A DNA stretch of 64,000 nucleotides from Echiichthys vipera (lineage: Eukaryota > Chordata > Actinopteri > Perciformes > Trachinidae). This document shows, in pieces, positions 1-24,003 of the stretch. Below the pieces are notes generated by a model. The model had not been told where the DNA came from. It ran no database searches and was given only the letters and a program-made list of their open reading frames with translations. The position numbers were made by a program, and so were the translations under genes. Position 1 is the stretch's first letter, and every line of letters begins with the position of its first letter. The stretch is from the NCBI GenBank assembly GCA_963691815.1, contig OY829646.1, positions 19,564,694 to 19,628,693 on the forward strand, given 5' to 3'.

Positions 1-3000
1 CTAGGCGCCGAACTGTGCATGTTTGCCATTTCCTTGCTGGTAAGATAGGAGGCGAATTGGTCTAGGTTGAGTCGAACGCTGCTGTTTCTGATTATGATCA
101 ACTGGACCAAGGACCTGATGAAGCCCTGCGCTGCTTTGATTAAATCCAGTCTATCAGAGCTGCTGGTGGCTCGAAATTCTCCGTTGTTGCTACGCCCGAG
201 AAGAGAGGACACAGAAGCTTGCAGCAGAGTACCACCGTGGATGAGCTTCAAAACACTTGGAAAGTTTCTACCCTCCACGAGACGAGTCAGAGTCCGGAGC
301 AGCTTCACCAGGAGCAGAGTGTCGTCTCCACATTCACGAGGATCCGTGGCCGTCTGGTCCGACTGACTGGAGGTGGAGGTGAGCATGAAGAAGAGGAGGA
401 GAAAAATGGAGGAGAGATCCTCAGAGGTCATCCCATCTGGGTTTAGATTTGTAAAGACCTGGAGTAAGCCTACCAGCTCATTGCTTTGCGTGTCAGTCAG
501 CAATACAGACATGTCTCCAGTCTTTGAGGATGCCAATATATCTTCAACTATGGTCTCTTTTTTCACAAGTGTGGACAGAGGAGACTGACTGGCATCCCCT
601 GTTCCTTTCTCCTGAAACTTCAGGAGCGCAGGACAAACGTTGGGTATGTGAGCTGCCTTGAGGACGCTGACGATCCTTTGTGTGATGGAAAAAACTGTGG
701 CAGAGAACAGTAAAGGCAACTCGGCGAGAACGGAGCTCTGGAGAAGTTGTGAAGATATGACAGAGACAGTCAGGCACCCGGGCAGCAGGTCCTTTCCTCC
801 ATCGGTCCGTCTGAGGAGTGAAGTGACGAGTACGTCTGCCACGCAGCCCGCATCTTCTCCGCTCAAGTATGGAGCAATCAGCGGTAAATTGGATACGACA
901 TGATACCATTGGGCTACACAGTAAGAATTAGCGTTCACGTTCGCCATCTGCCCGTCCCATATCTGCTCTCCATCCGGAGTCGCCTCCAACTCTGACTTAG
1001 CTATAATGAACCGGGCTGCCCTGTTTAGCAGTGCTGCCGTGCCGGGTTCAGTAAGCGAGGAGGTATCTAACAGAACTTTCTTTGCCTGTTGCAGAGTGAG
1101 GAGTTTGAGCAGCATAGAGCTTGTGGGGCTGCGGGATTGCTGTAGACGTGCCGGAACAACCTCACCAGATAGGAGACTTTCTATCTGGGCTAGGACTGGA
1201 GCATGGTCTTCAGTCTCACTTGCAGCTGCTGCATGGGCCGAGCCAAGAGATGCATATTTGCTGCAGTGGATATTAAAGAGTGTGTCGACTTCCACCCAGG
1301 TGTATCTGAGGAGGAGCGCGGCCTCGTGGGTCCTTTGTTCCCACAGTGCTGACATTTTAGACTCCCAGTCCTTCTCTGACTCTTTTTGGTCCAAATTCTT
1401 TTTGCCTTTCCTCTGGGTCCTATGAACTGGACGTATGTTTGTTTTTACAGCCTTTTTTTCTGTTAGCAGATGCAGTAACTCCTTGATGACCTGTTGCATC
1501 TCCTCCATCAAACCCTGTGACTGCCTGACTGTGGGAAGAGGAGAGGTATTGTCTAGAGTCTTCAGACTAAACAAAACTATATGAAGCAGCTGGCTGAGAG
1601 AGAACAGCTTCTGAGATCCATCTTCTCTCTCTTGGTCAACCTTCATTTCTTCTTTCTCTCCATCATCTCCTCCCCCATCGACCTCCATCTTCTCCTCCTT
1701 CACCAGGTCGGGTAGTATACATTTCCTGATGCTCTCCAACACTAATGAGCAGATCTCAAGGCCCTGGGAAGACGGAGTGTCCAGGAGACAAGTCCTGAGG
1801 GTAGCGGAGACACCCTCAGACAGCAGAGGAGGTCGGAGGTCGTCCAGCGCCGGCTGACAGATCACAGACAGGAGCTCAGAGAAGAGGCGAGGCAGCTGAC
1901 GGAGCTTAGTGTATGTTTGGAGGAGACTGCACACCATGAGCTGTTGGCAAACAAACATTTTATCTCAGTCAAAACTAATCTGCATCTGCAAGTATTTAAT
2001 TCTAGTGAGATTTTTTTTTATATACACAATGTAATTTAGGATTTAAATCATTACCTTTCTGGCCCGTTGCACCCGTGCTTCCATGCATTCAGAGTTAACC
2101 CAGGCTGAAGATGACAGCTGGTCCAGGTCCGGGTCAAGAATCAGATGGTTGAGACTCAACAGCACCTTTAAACAGCGGTACCACGCTGGGATGCTAAAGT
2201 AAGGATGTATGATGAAGAAAAAAGGTTACACTTCAAATGTTCTGAATGTTTAAAAAAATAATAATTGAACTGACAATGAAAAATACATCAAGGGGTATTT
2301 TTTTTTACCTTGGCTGGGCCTGGTTGAAGAGCATTTGTCCTAAAGCTCTGTAAAATTTGAGTTGGACCTCTCCATGTCTGATCCGGTCTGCTGCTACATT
2401 GTAAATATCAGCTGTCAGAGCCTGGTTCAGCAGGGACTCCACAGCCAGCAGAGCCAGGCTCCAGCTCTCTGGGGAACAGAGGGAGGCCGGGGGAGACTTC
2501 TCCCCAGGGGACACAGAGACTGCCTGGTCTGCTTGGGCAGGTGAGAATCCATCCAGACATACGTCCAGGGCCGGAACCAATTTGGTGAGGAAATAGAAAC
2601 ACAGCATCCTGTGCGCTTCCTCGCTTTCTCCTCTCCCTTTTCCATAGCTTTCCACAAAGAACTTAAACAGCAGAGACAATGAGTTGGACTTGACAGAGTA
2701 GTGAAGGGTCGGCTCGCAGTAGCCCGGCGCACTCAGTTTGGAAAGAATGGCAGTGACTGGCTTCAAGGGGCCCTTTGCCCCTCCATGACCACGTTTCCCA
2801 GAATCCTCTTTAGATGGAAAGAGCTCCTCCTTGTAGGACGTCAGGTGCTCAGAGGGGAAGAGCGCTAACTGAAGGATGGAGTCTACCTTGACGCGGATCT
2901 CTCTGGACAGCTGTTGATGGAGGCGCAGATGTGTGTGAGAGGGTGTGAACTCCCCGGAGGTCAGTAGGTGTTTGAGCAGTACTAAAGGGTGGATCAGCTG

Positions 3001-4371
3001 GTTGGTTACCATAGTAAAGACTCTGTTAGGATTGGCTTGCTGTCGCTGAACTGACAAATAACACGACAGCACCTGAATCAACACCTCAAACAAATTAGCT
3101 CCATGGAGGTTTTCCTTTGGCTTGGGAGAGGATTTATTAGCATCTAACTCTGGCTGATCTGGAGGACTTTCAATCTGGGAAGTGTCCAAATTGCTAGTTG
3201 GCTGAGTTTGAAGACACTCGGTCACCCCCTCATCTTGACATGCGACAGACTCAGTTATAAGGGGTTGTGTGAGCACCGGCTGTTGTAGGTCACGGCAGGC
3301 CAGAGAGCATAGCTTGGCCAGGAGATCGACGATGAGTTCATACTTGGTGGTGAAGACAGATGAGAGCGCAGGAGAAGAGAGAAGGCCCTGACACACACTT
3401 AGGATGGTGGACACACACAGCGCAGACTTAGAGCCGACACGTGCACACTCCTGGAGACGATCAAGCAGCAGCTGGAGGCGAACAGAGAAAAGAGGTCTCA
3501 GTGAAAGCTTCATATATCAATTTAAAACTTCAGAGTGTTTGCATTGCTAACACCACTCTAGATGTGTGGCTGCGTTCTTGATCGCTCACCTGTGCCATGT
3601 TGAGCCTCAGGCTGATGGTCTTGCCCTGCTTGAGAAGAGAGCGGAGCTTCCGACTGTGAAGCAGATCGTCAAGGTAACACCACAGTCCTTCCAGGACTTT
3701 CTCAGAGAACTCAACCTTCTGACTGTAGCGGCCTGTCAGAGCGTGGGTGCACCAGTCCAACAGCACCTACAGTGGGAAAGGGTCAAGACAGACTTAAAAG
3801 ATAGACCTATTTATGCTACTTTTATATCCGTTTAAATAGACAATCTTGAAATGGTAGATTAATTCATAAACTAGTCAAATTAACAAAGAACGCTCAATTG
3901 GTGCTGATCCAAACTCAAGTCTGTGAAGTACCTCTAAAAAACATCCTAAAACACTAACGCAATACTGTGCTAAATTTATGTTTTTTAAAAAGGGTTTATC
4001 TAGAAAGAAAAGTAACAGTAAAAGTAACAGGAGACACAATATCTACAGAAAATGTTAATTAAATAATCAACAATCCTGGCGACAGTATTGGTCTTCATAG
4101 ATAGGCTAATACATTCTTGATTTAGATCATAAAATCAAACTCATTCACCTGAGAAGAAAAACTACAGTGGGACCTTCTCACACTGCAAACATGATCATTG
4201 TCATCATATGAAGACACAATCCTGTAACACAACTTTAGCTGTTACCTGTTCCTTGTTGGGTAGCAGGCACTGCGAGGAGATCCAGGCAAAACGTGCCAGC
4301 TTTAACTTGTCCTCCCATGGCGTCTGAGGACTCTTCAGTTTCAGATGGATACCTGAGTAGATGGCAGACAT
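1..4371 (-). CDS. urb2: URB2 ribosome biogenesis homologue, 5' part, truncated by window edge
   Basis: The family acts in the nucleolus in early 60S pre-ribosome assembly (yeast Npa2/Urb2, human URB2). Five coding exons are read on the minus strand: 4371-4246, 3766-3590, 3471-2309, 2193-2055 and 1940 to the left edge. All have GT-AG borders and matching phases, giving about 1181 residues without a stop. Human URB2 is about 1524 residues, so the C-terminal family domain lies outside the window. The start (MSAIYSGIHLKLKS) and the following WEDKLKLARFAWIS match the human N-terminus closely as I remember it. Exon 5 contains an acidic, low-complexity stretch near 1630-1710. A pyrimidine-rich CAG about 30 bases upstream of the ATG (near 4402) looks like an acceptor, so an untranslated first exon further upstream is likely; I could not place it. 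The last exon was checked in one frame down to base 3. Confidence 0.93.
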
Positions 4372-4599
4372 CGCTGCAGCAGGTGTTTCTGCTGCACAGG
4401 CCTGAAGAGAGGGGATGGAGAAGAGGAGTCAGGGCCACAGGGAGGGAACACAACGAGTCAATAAACTTGTTACTTTGAAGCACTAACAGGCGGCCCTGTG
4501 CTATCCCTAGACAGTGATGTGCTGGCTATGTTGAAAATATTAAAAAACAGGAGTGTGTTAATAAGTGTTCAAATAACTAATTAACTGAACAAAAGTGTA

Positions 4600-5190
4600 G
4601 GGGCGGCAGAAGCTCAGTCCATAGGGGACTTGGCTGGGAACCGTAGGGTCGCCAGTTCGAGTCCCTGTGTGGAACAAGAATGGAGTGTAGACTGGTGTCT
4701 GGAGAGGTGCCAGTTCATCTCATTCATTCATTAGAAGTGTCTGTCTGTCCTTTCTCTCCTTTTTTTCCTCCCCAACCGGTCAAGACAGATGTCCGTCCTC
4801 CATAGAGCTGGGTCTGTTCGTTCCTGCCTGTAATAGGGAAGGTTTTGGTTGCCACCGCACTCAACGGGGGAATTGTTGGGTCTATGTAAATCATAAATAC
4901 GTTATAGTGTGGTCTTTACCTACTCTGTACAGTGCCCTGAGATAACTTTTGTTGTGATTTGGCACAGTAAATAAAATTGAATTGAATTGAATCTCCTGGA
5001 CACTGCCGAGGTGCTGTTGAGCAAGGTACCGAACCCCCAACTGCCCAGGGCGTGATCCATTGGCATCTCTCCATTAATTGCATGTGTACAGGTCCTGTTT
5101 GTGCATGTGTGTGGGTGAAATGAATAACATAACAGAGTGAAAAAAAAGAATTTCCCCTTCCCCAGGACGAATAAAGTATTGATTTCACTC
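4600..5190 (+). repeat. tRNA-derived SINE split by a second inserted repeat
   Basis: The head at 4600-4721 resembles the common teleost SINE that starts GGGGCGGCAG..AGCTCAG and has a B-box-like AGTTCGAGTCC at 4654-4664. The matching body resumes at 4991 (CTCCTGGACACTGCCGAGGTG) and runs to a tail near 5190 (GAATTTCCCC.. AATAAAGTATTG), which resembles LINE 3' ends. Between them sits another element (separate entry). The surrounding 4372-7100 region is the urb2/abcb10 intergenic space; I found no gene in it. Confidence 0.75.
4722..4990 (+). mobile_element. Repeat inserted into the SINE, GAATT-tailed, flanked by ATCTC
   Basis: The segment ends in a short GAATT tandem tail preceded by an AATAAAATT motif and a GTTGTGATTTGGCAC block, a 3' end I recognise from many fish repeats. 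A five-base direct repeat ATCTC lies at 4717-4721 and 4991-4995, as expected for a target-site duplication. Removing the segment restores a continuous SINE. I did not assign a family. Confidence 0.6.
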
Positions 5191-5570
5191 AACAGTGATA
5201 AACTACATGGGTAAGACTGGAGAAGAATAACTCATACACACGTAAAGTAATGAGGCCTGGGGAAATAGAAACAGACAGGGCATCAGGCAGTTTGTTTCCC
5301 CAGAGAGGGGCTAATGCATCTAAATCCCCCGCAGATATATTATGTATCATGTTCCAGGTATAAATGTTATCTTTTTGGTCTTTTTATATCAATTGCAGCT
5401 CTGAGCCCAATGCGATACGATCGAACAAACATTTTCAACAAGAGATTGATTAGTTAAAATCTAAGGCAAGTCATTTTTATTTTTCAGATCTGTTGAGGTC
5501 TGTGTGACAGATCCTGACAAGCTCTAATGCTCAAACATGCTCTGCAGCTAACGGCAACTAGCCCCATATC

Positions 5571-5635
5571 CACACACACACATACACACACAGACAGATA
5601 CAGACACAGACAGATACAGACACAGACAGCGTGTT
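5571..5635. repeat. CA / CAGA microsatellite
   Basis: Interrupted CACACA followed by ACAGACAGAT units in the urb2/abcb10 intergenic region. No function is implied. Confidence 0.85.
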
Positions 5636-6220
5636 CCTGACACTGGAGCTGCTTCTCGCCCGAACAAACCATCACTGAGCTTCAGTATTCACTGTTTAAG
5701 GATAGTTACATGTAAACGGTTAATTCAACTTACAACTTTATATCCTGCACGTGTGTCCTGTTTTCCGATGGGCTGAACTTTCACCTTTCACCCTGAAGGC
5801 CAGACTGAAGCAATCGAAAGACGATGTCGGCCAACAGTTGTAGTAGTTCTTCTTGGTGCATACCGCCACCAACTGTTCAGCACCGGAGCATAAAATAAAG
5901 GCTATCCAAATTGCTTTAAATTGTAAACAATCAAAGCCAACAAAAGAAACAAACAAACGAAGAAAAAAGAATCACTAAATCCTGTTATATAATCCTGCCT
6001 CCTTCAAATATTCGGCAAACGGTTCACTAGCTAAATATTCGCGTTTCATCTTCACTAGCCGCAGACTCTGGTAAAACAAATACATAAATAAAAATATAAC
6101 ATATAACGTATTTATTTATATTAATATATATATATATATATAATATTAAAACATATATATATACATATAACCTTTTCAAAGCTGTAAACATAAAGATTAT
6201 AAATGTGTCCAAGTTTGATT

Positions 6221-6306
6221 CCTGTTGCAGTGAATGTGAAAGACATCAGCTGACCGGAAGTTAACCAGGAACACAGCTGTTGCCTAGCAATGGAAGTCTG
6301 TTGAAA
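6221..6306. repeat. Dispersed repeat, copy 1 (second copy in ccsap intron)
   Basis: This block starts CCTGTTGCAGTG, continues GTGAAAGACATCA and GGAAGTTAAC, and ends GTTGCCTAGCAATG. It is closely similar to 32049-32137. Two copies 26 kb apart in one window indicate an interspersed repeat. AT-rich dinucleotide sequence (6119-6170 and 6310-6370) flanks it. Confidence 0.75.
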
Positions 6307-7099
6307 ATGTATATTTTATATAAAATATATAATATAAATATAATATGATGATATTTGATAGGAAAATATAATACAAACAATAGATATTTGTAACAGACAT
6401 TTCAAAATAAATGAAAACGCAGTTTGGTGAAAAACATTATGTAGCTAATATAATGTTTTTTTATTTTCTTCGCAACACGCGTAAAAACAACATTAGACTT
6501 TTGCTCTTTGGAAACGCATTTAATGACACATTTTGTCGTGTAACATTTCACAACCATGTTCACAACTCATTCACAAAGATAGTTACACAGTTTCTGGGTG
6601 GACCGAGCTTTACCGCCGATGAAATCACTCTCCGTACCAAAAGGGGAAATTCAGAAGACAATAACATGGTGATTATATTTTATTCATAAAAACAGATATG
6701 TAAAAACATCCGATAACTTCCTAGTATTCAAGAGAGAACTTAACACGTATACGGAATCCCTTGATAAAATGACAAGGAAGAAAGCAACAGTTTAAAAAAA
6801 ATATATTATACTCAAAAATAGGTTATCAAACGTACTAAGTTAATCCAATTATCTTTGTTATTTCAATGCAATGTTACAAAGAAACACTTCGAATATAAAT
6901 TTGTGATTTCCCTTTGTTTTGTTGTTTTTTAGTTGTTGTTAGTTTTTGTTTGTTGCTTAACATTTTATGTAAATATGTCTGTCTTATGTATCCACGTGCA
7001 AGCATGTAATACTAACTGATTAATTGTTTGACTACAAATCATGCAATCTACTGAATTCTGAATTATTGAATAAAAATAATATTAAAAAGAAACTCATGC

Positions 7100-7601
7100 A
7101 CAAGGCATCGATGGTGTGGGTTCGCTTGGTTAGGTCTGGGAAAGTTTGCGGTCAGCCATTGAATGCAGTCGTCGCTGAGGAGGAACCGTGTGTTACATGA
7201 GAAGAAACCAGGGTCACCTTTCCTCCTTTCTACGCTTTTTCACTCTTTCTGGGGGAAATACGGTGCGATTCTCGGAGTGGATTCGGTGAGGGTCGGTCTT
7301 CGGCGGCTTGTGTTTCCACTTCACCCGCCTGCCAACCGAATAGCAGCCACAGATGCCTGTGACAGGCGGGGTGTTGTGGCTGCTCAGTGATAAGAGATAA
7401 ACCGGGGGAAGGCGGCTGTCACGCGCAGATAAACGGACACTAACGGTCAAACTGGACGATGTAGCGGCAAGACGCTGTGCAACTGCTCGGTGTGTTGACC
7501 TGCCGGCTGGAGGACTGACATGTTCCCTACTCGACAGGAAACACCTCAATACCACAAAACACTATAAATACAATATTTATTTTGTACTTTTTTGAGCTAG
7601 T
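7100..7601 (+). promoter_or_regulatory. Probable abcb10 promoter and 5' UTR
   Basis: GC content rises here against the AT-rich sequence before it, with several CpG dinucleotides up to the first abcb10 codon. I see no convincing TATA box and cannot place the transcription start. Assigned from position only. Confidence 0.4.
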
Positions 7602-18081
<10,480 letters not shown>

Positions 18082-20775
18082 GACGACAGGGAGCGCAGAC
18101 GAGCGGATGAGGGAGAGGGAGAAATGAGGAGGTGAGGTCAATGCCTGAGGAAAAAGCGGAGGAAGGGGGCGGGGCAGAGGGGAAAAGATATTGCCTGGAA
18201 TAAAAAAGAGATGGATAAAAGCTGAAGGAAAGCAGAACTTCCTACAGGACTACAGATGAACACTGAAGAGAGAGGACAATGGGAAACCGCTAAGGAAACA
18301 TTGAAGAGGTTTTCTTAAACGCTGCAAGAGTCTTTTCACTGCTGAAACGACTAATTAGCACCACATGAGGAGCCGTTTGGAAAGAAAACAGACAGGGTAA
18401 TCCACAGCCAAGACCTAAGAACTGAAACATGGGTCTGAGAGTTCCTAGAGATGCTTTATTTTGAAAATATTGAATTCTACACTGAAAGACGAGGTGTGAA
18501 AGAGAGTGAAAAAAAGAGATGATGAAGACAGACACTCTCACGTCATTTATTTTAAATCACTGTCACTACCATAGTACTGTTTGGGGAAAGGCCCAAATCC
18601 TGTGTTAAATAGTTCAGGCACACCTGAGACGTGCAGAATCAATCTGGTGCAAATGACTGTAGTCAGTTATCATCAACATTATTTTCACAACCAAACCAAA
18701 AACTGTTCAGAAGCACACAAGTGCTAAATGTGTATTTGTGTCTATAAGTTTTGTTGTTTTTTAAAACTTGAAGCCTTTACCAGTCATTTTTGAGTTTAAA
18801 CAAGCCAAATGATGCAGCTATTTGTGTTAAACACAGGGTTAAACACTGTAAGGACATAAATTAATGTAAGCACATTGTAAGTCACAGCTGAGGTGCTACA
18901 CATCTAAAAACACCTCTTCTCCCATCAAGGACTTGGAGTTATATTGACATGGTGGGTTTGCCAGTGTTTAGATTCAGTTAGTTCGCTCTGGGTTTAAGTG
19001 AAAGCCCTGAAGCTCATACACTTTCCCATCTTTATATGTCAAACAAAATGGAGTCAAACCTGATTGAGGCCGGCTAAACAGCCTTTTTCTGGTAGATAGG
19101 AAGGGTACAGGAGACGTGTCATTAAAGTCAGAGGTGGTCTCTCGGTTATGATCACTCTTCTCTTAACAATTATCTCACTGTTGAACATCCCATCATTTTT
19201 AATATCATCTTGTTATCCTGGTCATCTTTCTTTGGTCTAATCTATAAAAAAACAGAAGCCAACATTACAACTTTCTGACTGTTGCCCGCTGTTTGTCCGT
19301 CAGTGTCTGACACGGCCGTCCCTTCCATGCTCTGCTCCCTGGTCGGTGTTTACAGGAAAGGCACACTTGGCCACCACTACATTTTGTGTAAACCGCTCTA
19401 AATACCACATACATGTTAACCACAGGGCTGTTGAGCCAGCTAAATATTGTAGCTGGCGTAGAGGGTCTGACTCAGAAGTTACGATTCTCCTCAGTAAATA
19501 TTTGCATGGTGAATGCCCACTTCCCTGCTCAGGGGGAGTCTGCAGCAGACATGCAAATACCCCGGGTTTGAAATGCCCACGGCTCTAAAGGGACTGTACA
19601 TCGTTTATAGAAATGCTTGTGAGAAACAACTGGAGGTCTTATTTAGGGATGTAAGAAAATATGGATTCACTTGAGTTTATTGTGTTGTTTAGACGCCCGA
19701 CCTCTAGATAGCAGTGTCGTAATGTATCTTCAGCCCTTTGACTCTTCAACTTCAATATGCAACACAGGAACACAAATTACAAATATACAAATATTTACAA
19801 ACAATCTCATATTATTTGAGTCAGTCCCTATATTGAATCTATATTTCCTATATTTGCATTGTCTACTTCTAAGACGGAGGACAGCTAGTGTGTTGGAGGA
19901 GCTTTCTGTCACGTTTAATAGATTTTATAATTGGAAAAAATTGTATATAAATGAATTATTAATATAATGTTTTCCTACACATTTTTTCCCTACAAGACTG
20001 TAAACCTGTGCACATTTCCCTGAAGGTTTATGCTAGTTTTATTTTATTTGTGTGTTTTTGATAAGGCTAGAAACTTGAATCATTGTGAACGTAACTTTTT
20101 AAATTATGATTTGAAAGCAGTGATGCACAGAAACAGTGGATTGTGGCCTGCAACAGACATTTGAATGGATCCGTTTTGATAATATTCAAAAACAAGGGAT
20201 AAATTAATACAATATTGATCATTGGTATTTGGCCATTTATGTTGCCTGTGTACACAGTCACTCTCTGGTTGTATACATTTAGAGCCTTTATATGTTTATT
20301 ACAGTTTATAGAGCGTATGACGGCAACATGTAAGCTCTGTTTACTGTCTCAGTTTTCATGTTCTTTGTTTTCTCTTTGCTATAATTCTCGTGATTTTGTC
20401 TTAAACACGCCACACATTTTCATTTCCCCACAACACCACAGTTTGATACGATGCCTTGAACATTGTCACTTGTGTTGTGGTTCCTGTGACAGTAAGTTGG
20501 TAATATTACTAAACCCTGCCCCAATTAAGAATGAATGTTTTGTTAAAATCACCTCACCACTGACTCCGTAAACACTGACGCTGCTTGAAAGTTTGACAGC
20601 AAACGATATCTCTGTGTCTGATAACAAATCACAGAAGACTACAGGGGAGTTCTTTTTGTATATGTTATAAATAATATGACATAAAAGATGTATGATACAC
20701 TTTGAATTATTTTTGTGTTGCTAAATTATTATACTTCTATGTAAAGGTAAATAAAGTGAGATATTATTCATTTTT
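18082..20775 (+). other. abcb10 3' UTR and downstream flank
   Basis: No coding potential was recognised. The first AATAAA lies at 18199-18204, 118 bases after the stop. A second at 20750-20755 is followed by T- and GT-rich sequence and would give a UTR of about 2.7 kb. Which one is used cannot be read from the sequence. Confidence 0.45.
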
Positions 20776-23365
20776 ATCAATGGGAAGATGTTTTTTGTAT
20801 GTGGATGTTTGATCTCGTTTTCTTTTTTTAGATTTTGTCTGTGTAGAGTGTACGCTAATATTAAATTGGAACATATTTAAATACCTTTAAAATGTGGATG
20901 TTTGTTGTTTTATTTGTTTTCGAATTAGTTACATTGCAAGTGTAGTTTCTCTACAGAGCCTCGGAAAATGAATAGAAGAGGAGACACCGTTATGACACTG
21001 TAGATTATATTTCATCGCTTGTACCACATCACATTTCCTAATTCAACTGAACATAACCCCATGTTCATAAAATAGTCAAAAATCTATCTTTTTTTCTCCG
21101 AACTGTGTTTCCATGCAGTGTGTCAGGCTGTCAGTAGGAGGCGCTGCTGCAGAGTTGATCCCTGTTGACCGCTCAGGTTGGTGGGATCAATGTTCATTCA
21201 ATCCATCATACCAAAATAAAACTTGAAATGTGTATTCAGCTGTTGGCCGGTTGTGTTGACAGTGGTGAGCTTCTCATGCAAATAGACTCTGCACATTGTG
21301 CCGTCTGCTGGCACACAGGCGGTCCTGGCAAAGCAGTGAATGCATGTGATCGATTGACTTATCTTTCCTTGTAAGTGCTTGTAATGGTTTAAGTCTGACC
21401 AGATAAATTTAATATGCTCCAATCAGCCAATATAGGTAGGTAAAATCACCAGCTGTATGATTAATGTGATAGCAAAGTTATATCAAAGCGATACAGGCAC
21501 AAGAGGCAAAACCACGCTGGAAAATACCATAACACAGTTGAAAAGACTATATATAGTGTAGTTGTGACATCACAACTGTACAGAAGTCCTGATGGCTCGT
21601 GTGTGTTTCTCTGTGGATTGAGCGTTTTCATACTTGAACAGTATTTATATAGCACCTCGACTTGCTTTATTAAAAAAAGACATGGAAATCAGATTTCTTT
21701 TTACAATATAGAACCTTTAAATGTAGATTATTTTCCCCGTGTTCCTTCAGACAGTGTGATCTCTCTCCCTGTGATCAAACTAACGTCACTTAATTCTTCG
21801 TCAAACTAAACAGTTGGTCGACCCCTCCAGCAGAGGCAGCAGTTGTTGCTCCTGTTCTGCAGAGGACGGTTCAGCTGGCTCATGCGGCTCACCAGGTGCT
21901 GCTCAGCCCTGCGTGGGTTTCCAATTCCAGCTCCATGTGCTGCAGCTCCCCTCGCTCTTCTCTGTATACCCAGGGGCTATTTGAGGAACTACAGCAACTG
22001 AGGTTTGACCCTTTTCGGCCTCACGCTGTTTGCTTGTCACTTGAAAAAACACCACACAAAGCCTTATTTATTCATAAGATGGGAAAATAAATATCAAAAT
22101 AATTCATACAATAAGAAAAAAAAAACATCTTTATTAGTCCATGCTGCATTTTGGTGAAGCTCGACCACGCCACACCACCATGGATGGTTGGAGACCGTGC
22201 AGAGGTTTACTGATGGAAGGTCTTCCGTCTCTTTAAGGAGATTTAGCATTATTAAAGTAGCACTGACTGTCATTATGAGACATCCCTCCGCTTTAAATCA
22301 GGATGCACTTCACAGGCACAATAGCATCCTATGTGTGAAAGAGAAACTTCTTCTTCTACACCCAATCAACAGGGACAGGGCATCCTACAGGAAAGTGTCC
22401 TGAAAAACATGTTGTACTACTTATCAAAGCAAACCTCCACTCAAAAAATATTATGTCTCAAAATAAAAAAACAGTTTGAATGCACATTTGGACACCAGGC
22501 TATTGTTTTAAGACAAACTTGGGGGAAAAAATCTATCCCTAAAGCACTTTTACCTGTCCATTTACAATCTCCTCGGTATCAGTATCCTCAGACTTCCTTC
22601 ACTGTAACACCTGAGGTAGAAAACTAATCTCCAAACATCTCCAGCAGCCTCCTGTCTGTTCTGTTCAGTATGTGCACCTCAGGAGCCTCAGTCGTTGAGC
22701 ACACTGCCACACTTAAAAAGGTTGTACACTCATGTACAGCAAGTGTATTGGTTCCAGCGATTGAATGCCGAGGCTTGTGCTATTCTTACACTTTCTCTGT
22801 CACTCTGACCCTCTGTGCTCTCAGGAGAGAGACACAGAGAGTGTGTTGACTAGAATAAAAGTCTGAGTAGGTAGCAAGGTAGACAACAGACTGAGCATGC
22901 TCCTACTAAAAAAATAAAAAAAAACAGTTCACGTCTCTCTCTTTTATTTAACTGGCTAAAATGCTGTTAATGTGACCACTATAACATGTACAATTTAAAA
23001 GATACCGTACATCTAAAAAGCCCTAAAAAAGACTCTCCTTGTCCAAAGTCTCTCCTTCAGCTGGCTGGGTTACAAATCTTCTGACAGACTGAACTCATCT
23101 TTTCTGCCACCTGCTGCAGACGCCCTTTCACCTCCCTCTTTCTCCTCCCCTTCATCTAGTAGTCTTTCCAGGAGACTCCCTTGGACTCTCCTCCCCCTCG
23201 GCCCCTCTGACCTCCCTTCCCCTCATCCCTCCCCCCTCTGTCTCTCACTCCCTGACAACTGCCAGCCCCTTTACATTTTAGGCGTTTCAGGAGCCCTCAG
23301 ATTCCTAAATGCTCACAACAAGTGCATAAAAGTAGCTCTACCTTGCTCTGCAGCCCCCTCCCACA

Positions 23366-23366
<1 letters not shown>

Positions 23367-23398
<32 letters not shown>

Positions 23399-23399
23399 C

Positions 23400-23456
<57 letters not shown>
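23367..23456. repeat. (CA)n microsatellite, interrupted
   Basis: About 45 CA units with scattered CG interruptions in the abcb10-actin intergenic region. Confidence 0.92.
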
Positions 23457-23458
<2 letters not shown>

Positions 23459-23530
23459 CACAGAAACAATATTCTCTGAAAACTTGCAGGGCCAATTAAG
23501 GCAACCTTACATAACCGCCCAACTAACAAG

Positions 23531-24003
23531 TGTGGAATGTAACTAAGTATATTTATTCAAGTCGGCCTACTGTACTTAAGAACGTGTTAGTTAAGTCTTT
23601 TATTTTTATGCTTCCTTACACTTCTAATCCACTGCATTTCAGAGGGAAATACTGTACTTATTACCCCCCCTACATTTATGTAACATTTAAAGTTACTAGT
23701 TACTTTTTACATTTAAAAAAAATGAAATATGCTTATACTCAGTAGTATGCTGAAGTATCTAAAATTGGCTCCTCTTTGACAAACTCCAACATGCAAATGC
23801 TCTTACGTGTATTCATTAGTGATAGAAAGAGAATAATATAATATTCTATAATAATATAACACTGTAAAATGGTCCATACTGCATACTGAGTACTTTTTGT
23901 ACTTTTACATTTTGAATTCAGGACTTCACTTGAAACAGAGTATTTGTAGACTGTATTATATCTAATTCCACTTAATTAAGTGATGAGTACTTATTCCACC
24001 ACT
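23531..24003. mobile_element. Degenerate non-autonomous hAT-like element
   Basis: The left end GTGGAATGTAACTAAGTA and right end GTACTTATTCCACCAC are imperfect inverted repeats. The interior (CATTTCAGAGGGAAATACTG, TTCAGGACTTCACTTG) follows a highly abundant percomorph element as I remember it. A clean 8-bp duplication is not visible. Confidence 0.6.

Noticed and set aside
544..909. 121-codon minus-strand frame overlapping urb2
   Set aside because: It is on the same strand but in another frame from the urb2 exon; the true frame is open from 1940 to the window edge.
1006..1425. 139-codon plus-strand frame
   Set aside because: Antisense shadow of urb2 exon 5.
4600..4700. Possible tRNA gene from the B-box-like sequence
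   Set aside because: The rest does not fold as a cloverleaf and continues into a SINE body.
4372..7601. Search for taf5l between urb2 and abcb10
   Set aside because: Human has TAF5L here, but no WD40 or TAF5-like frame was found in this interval.
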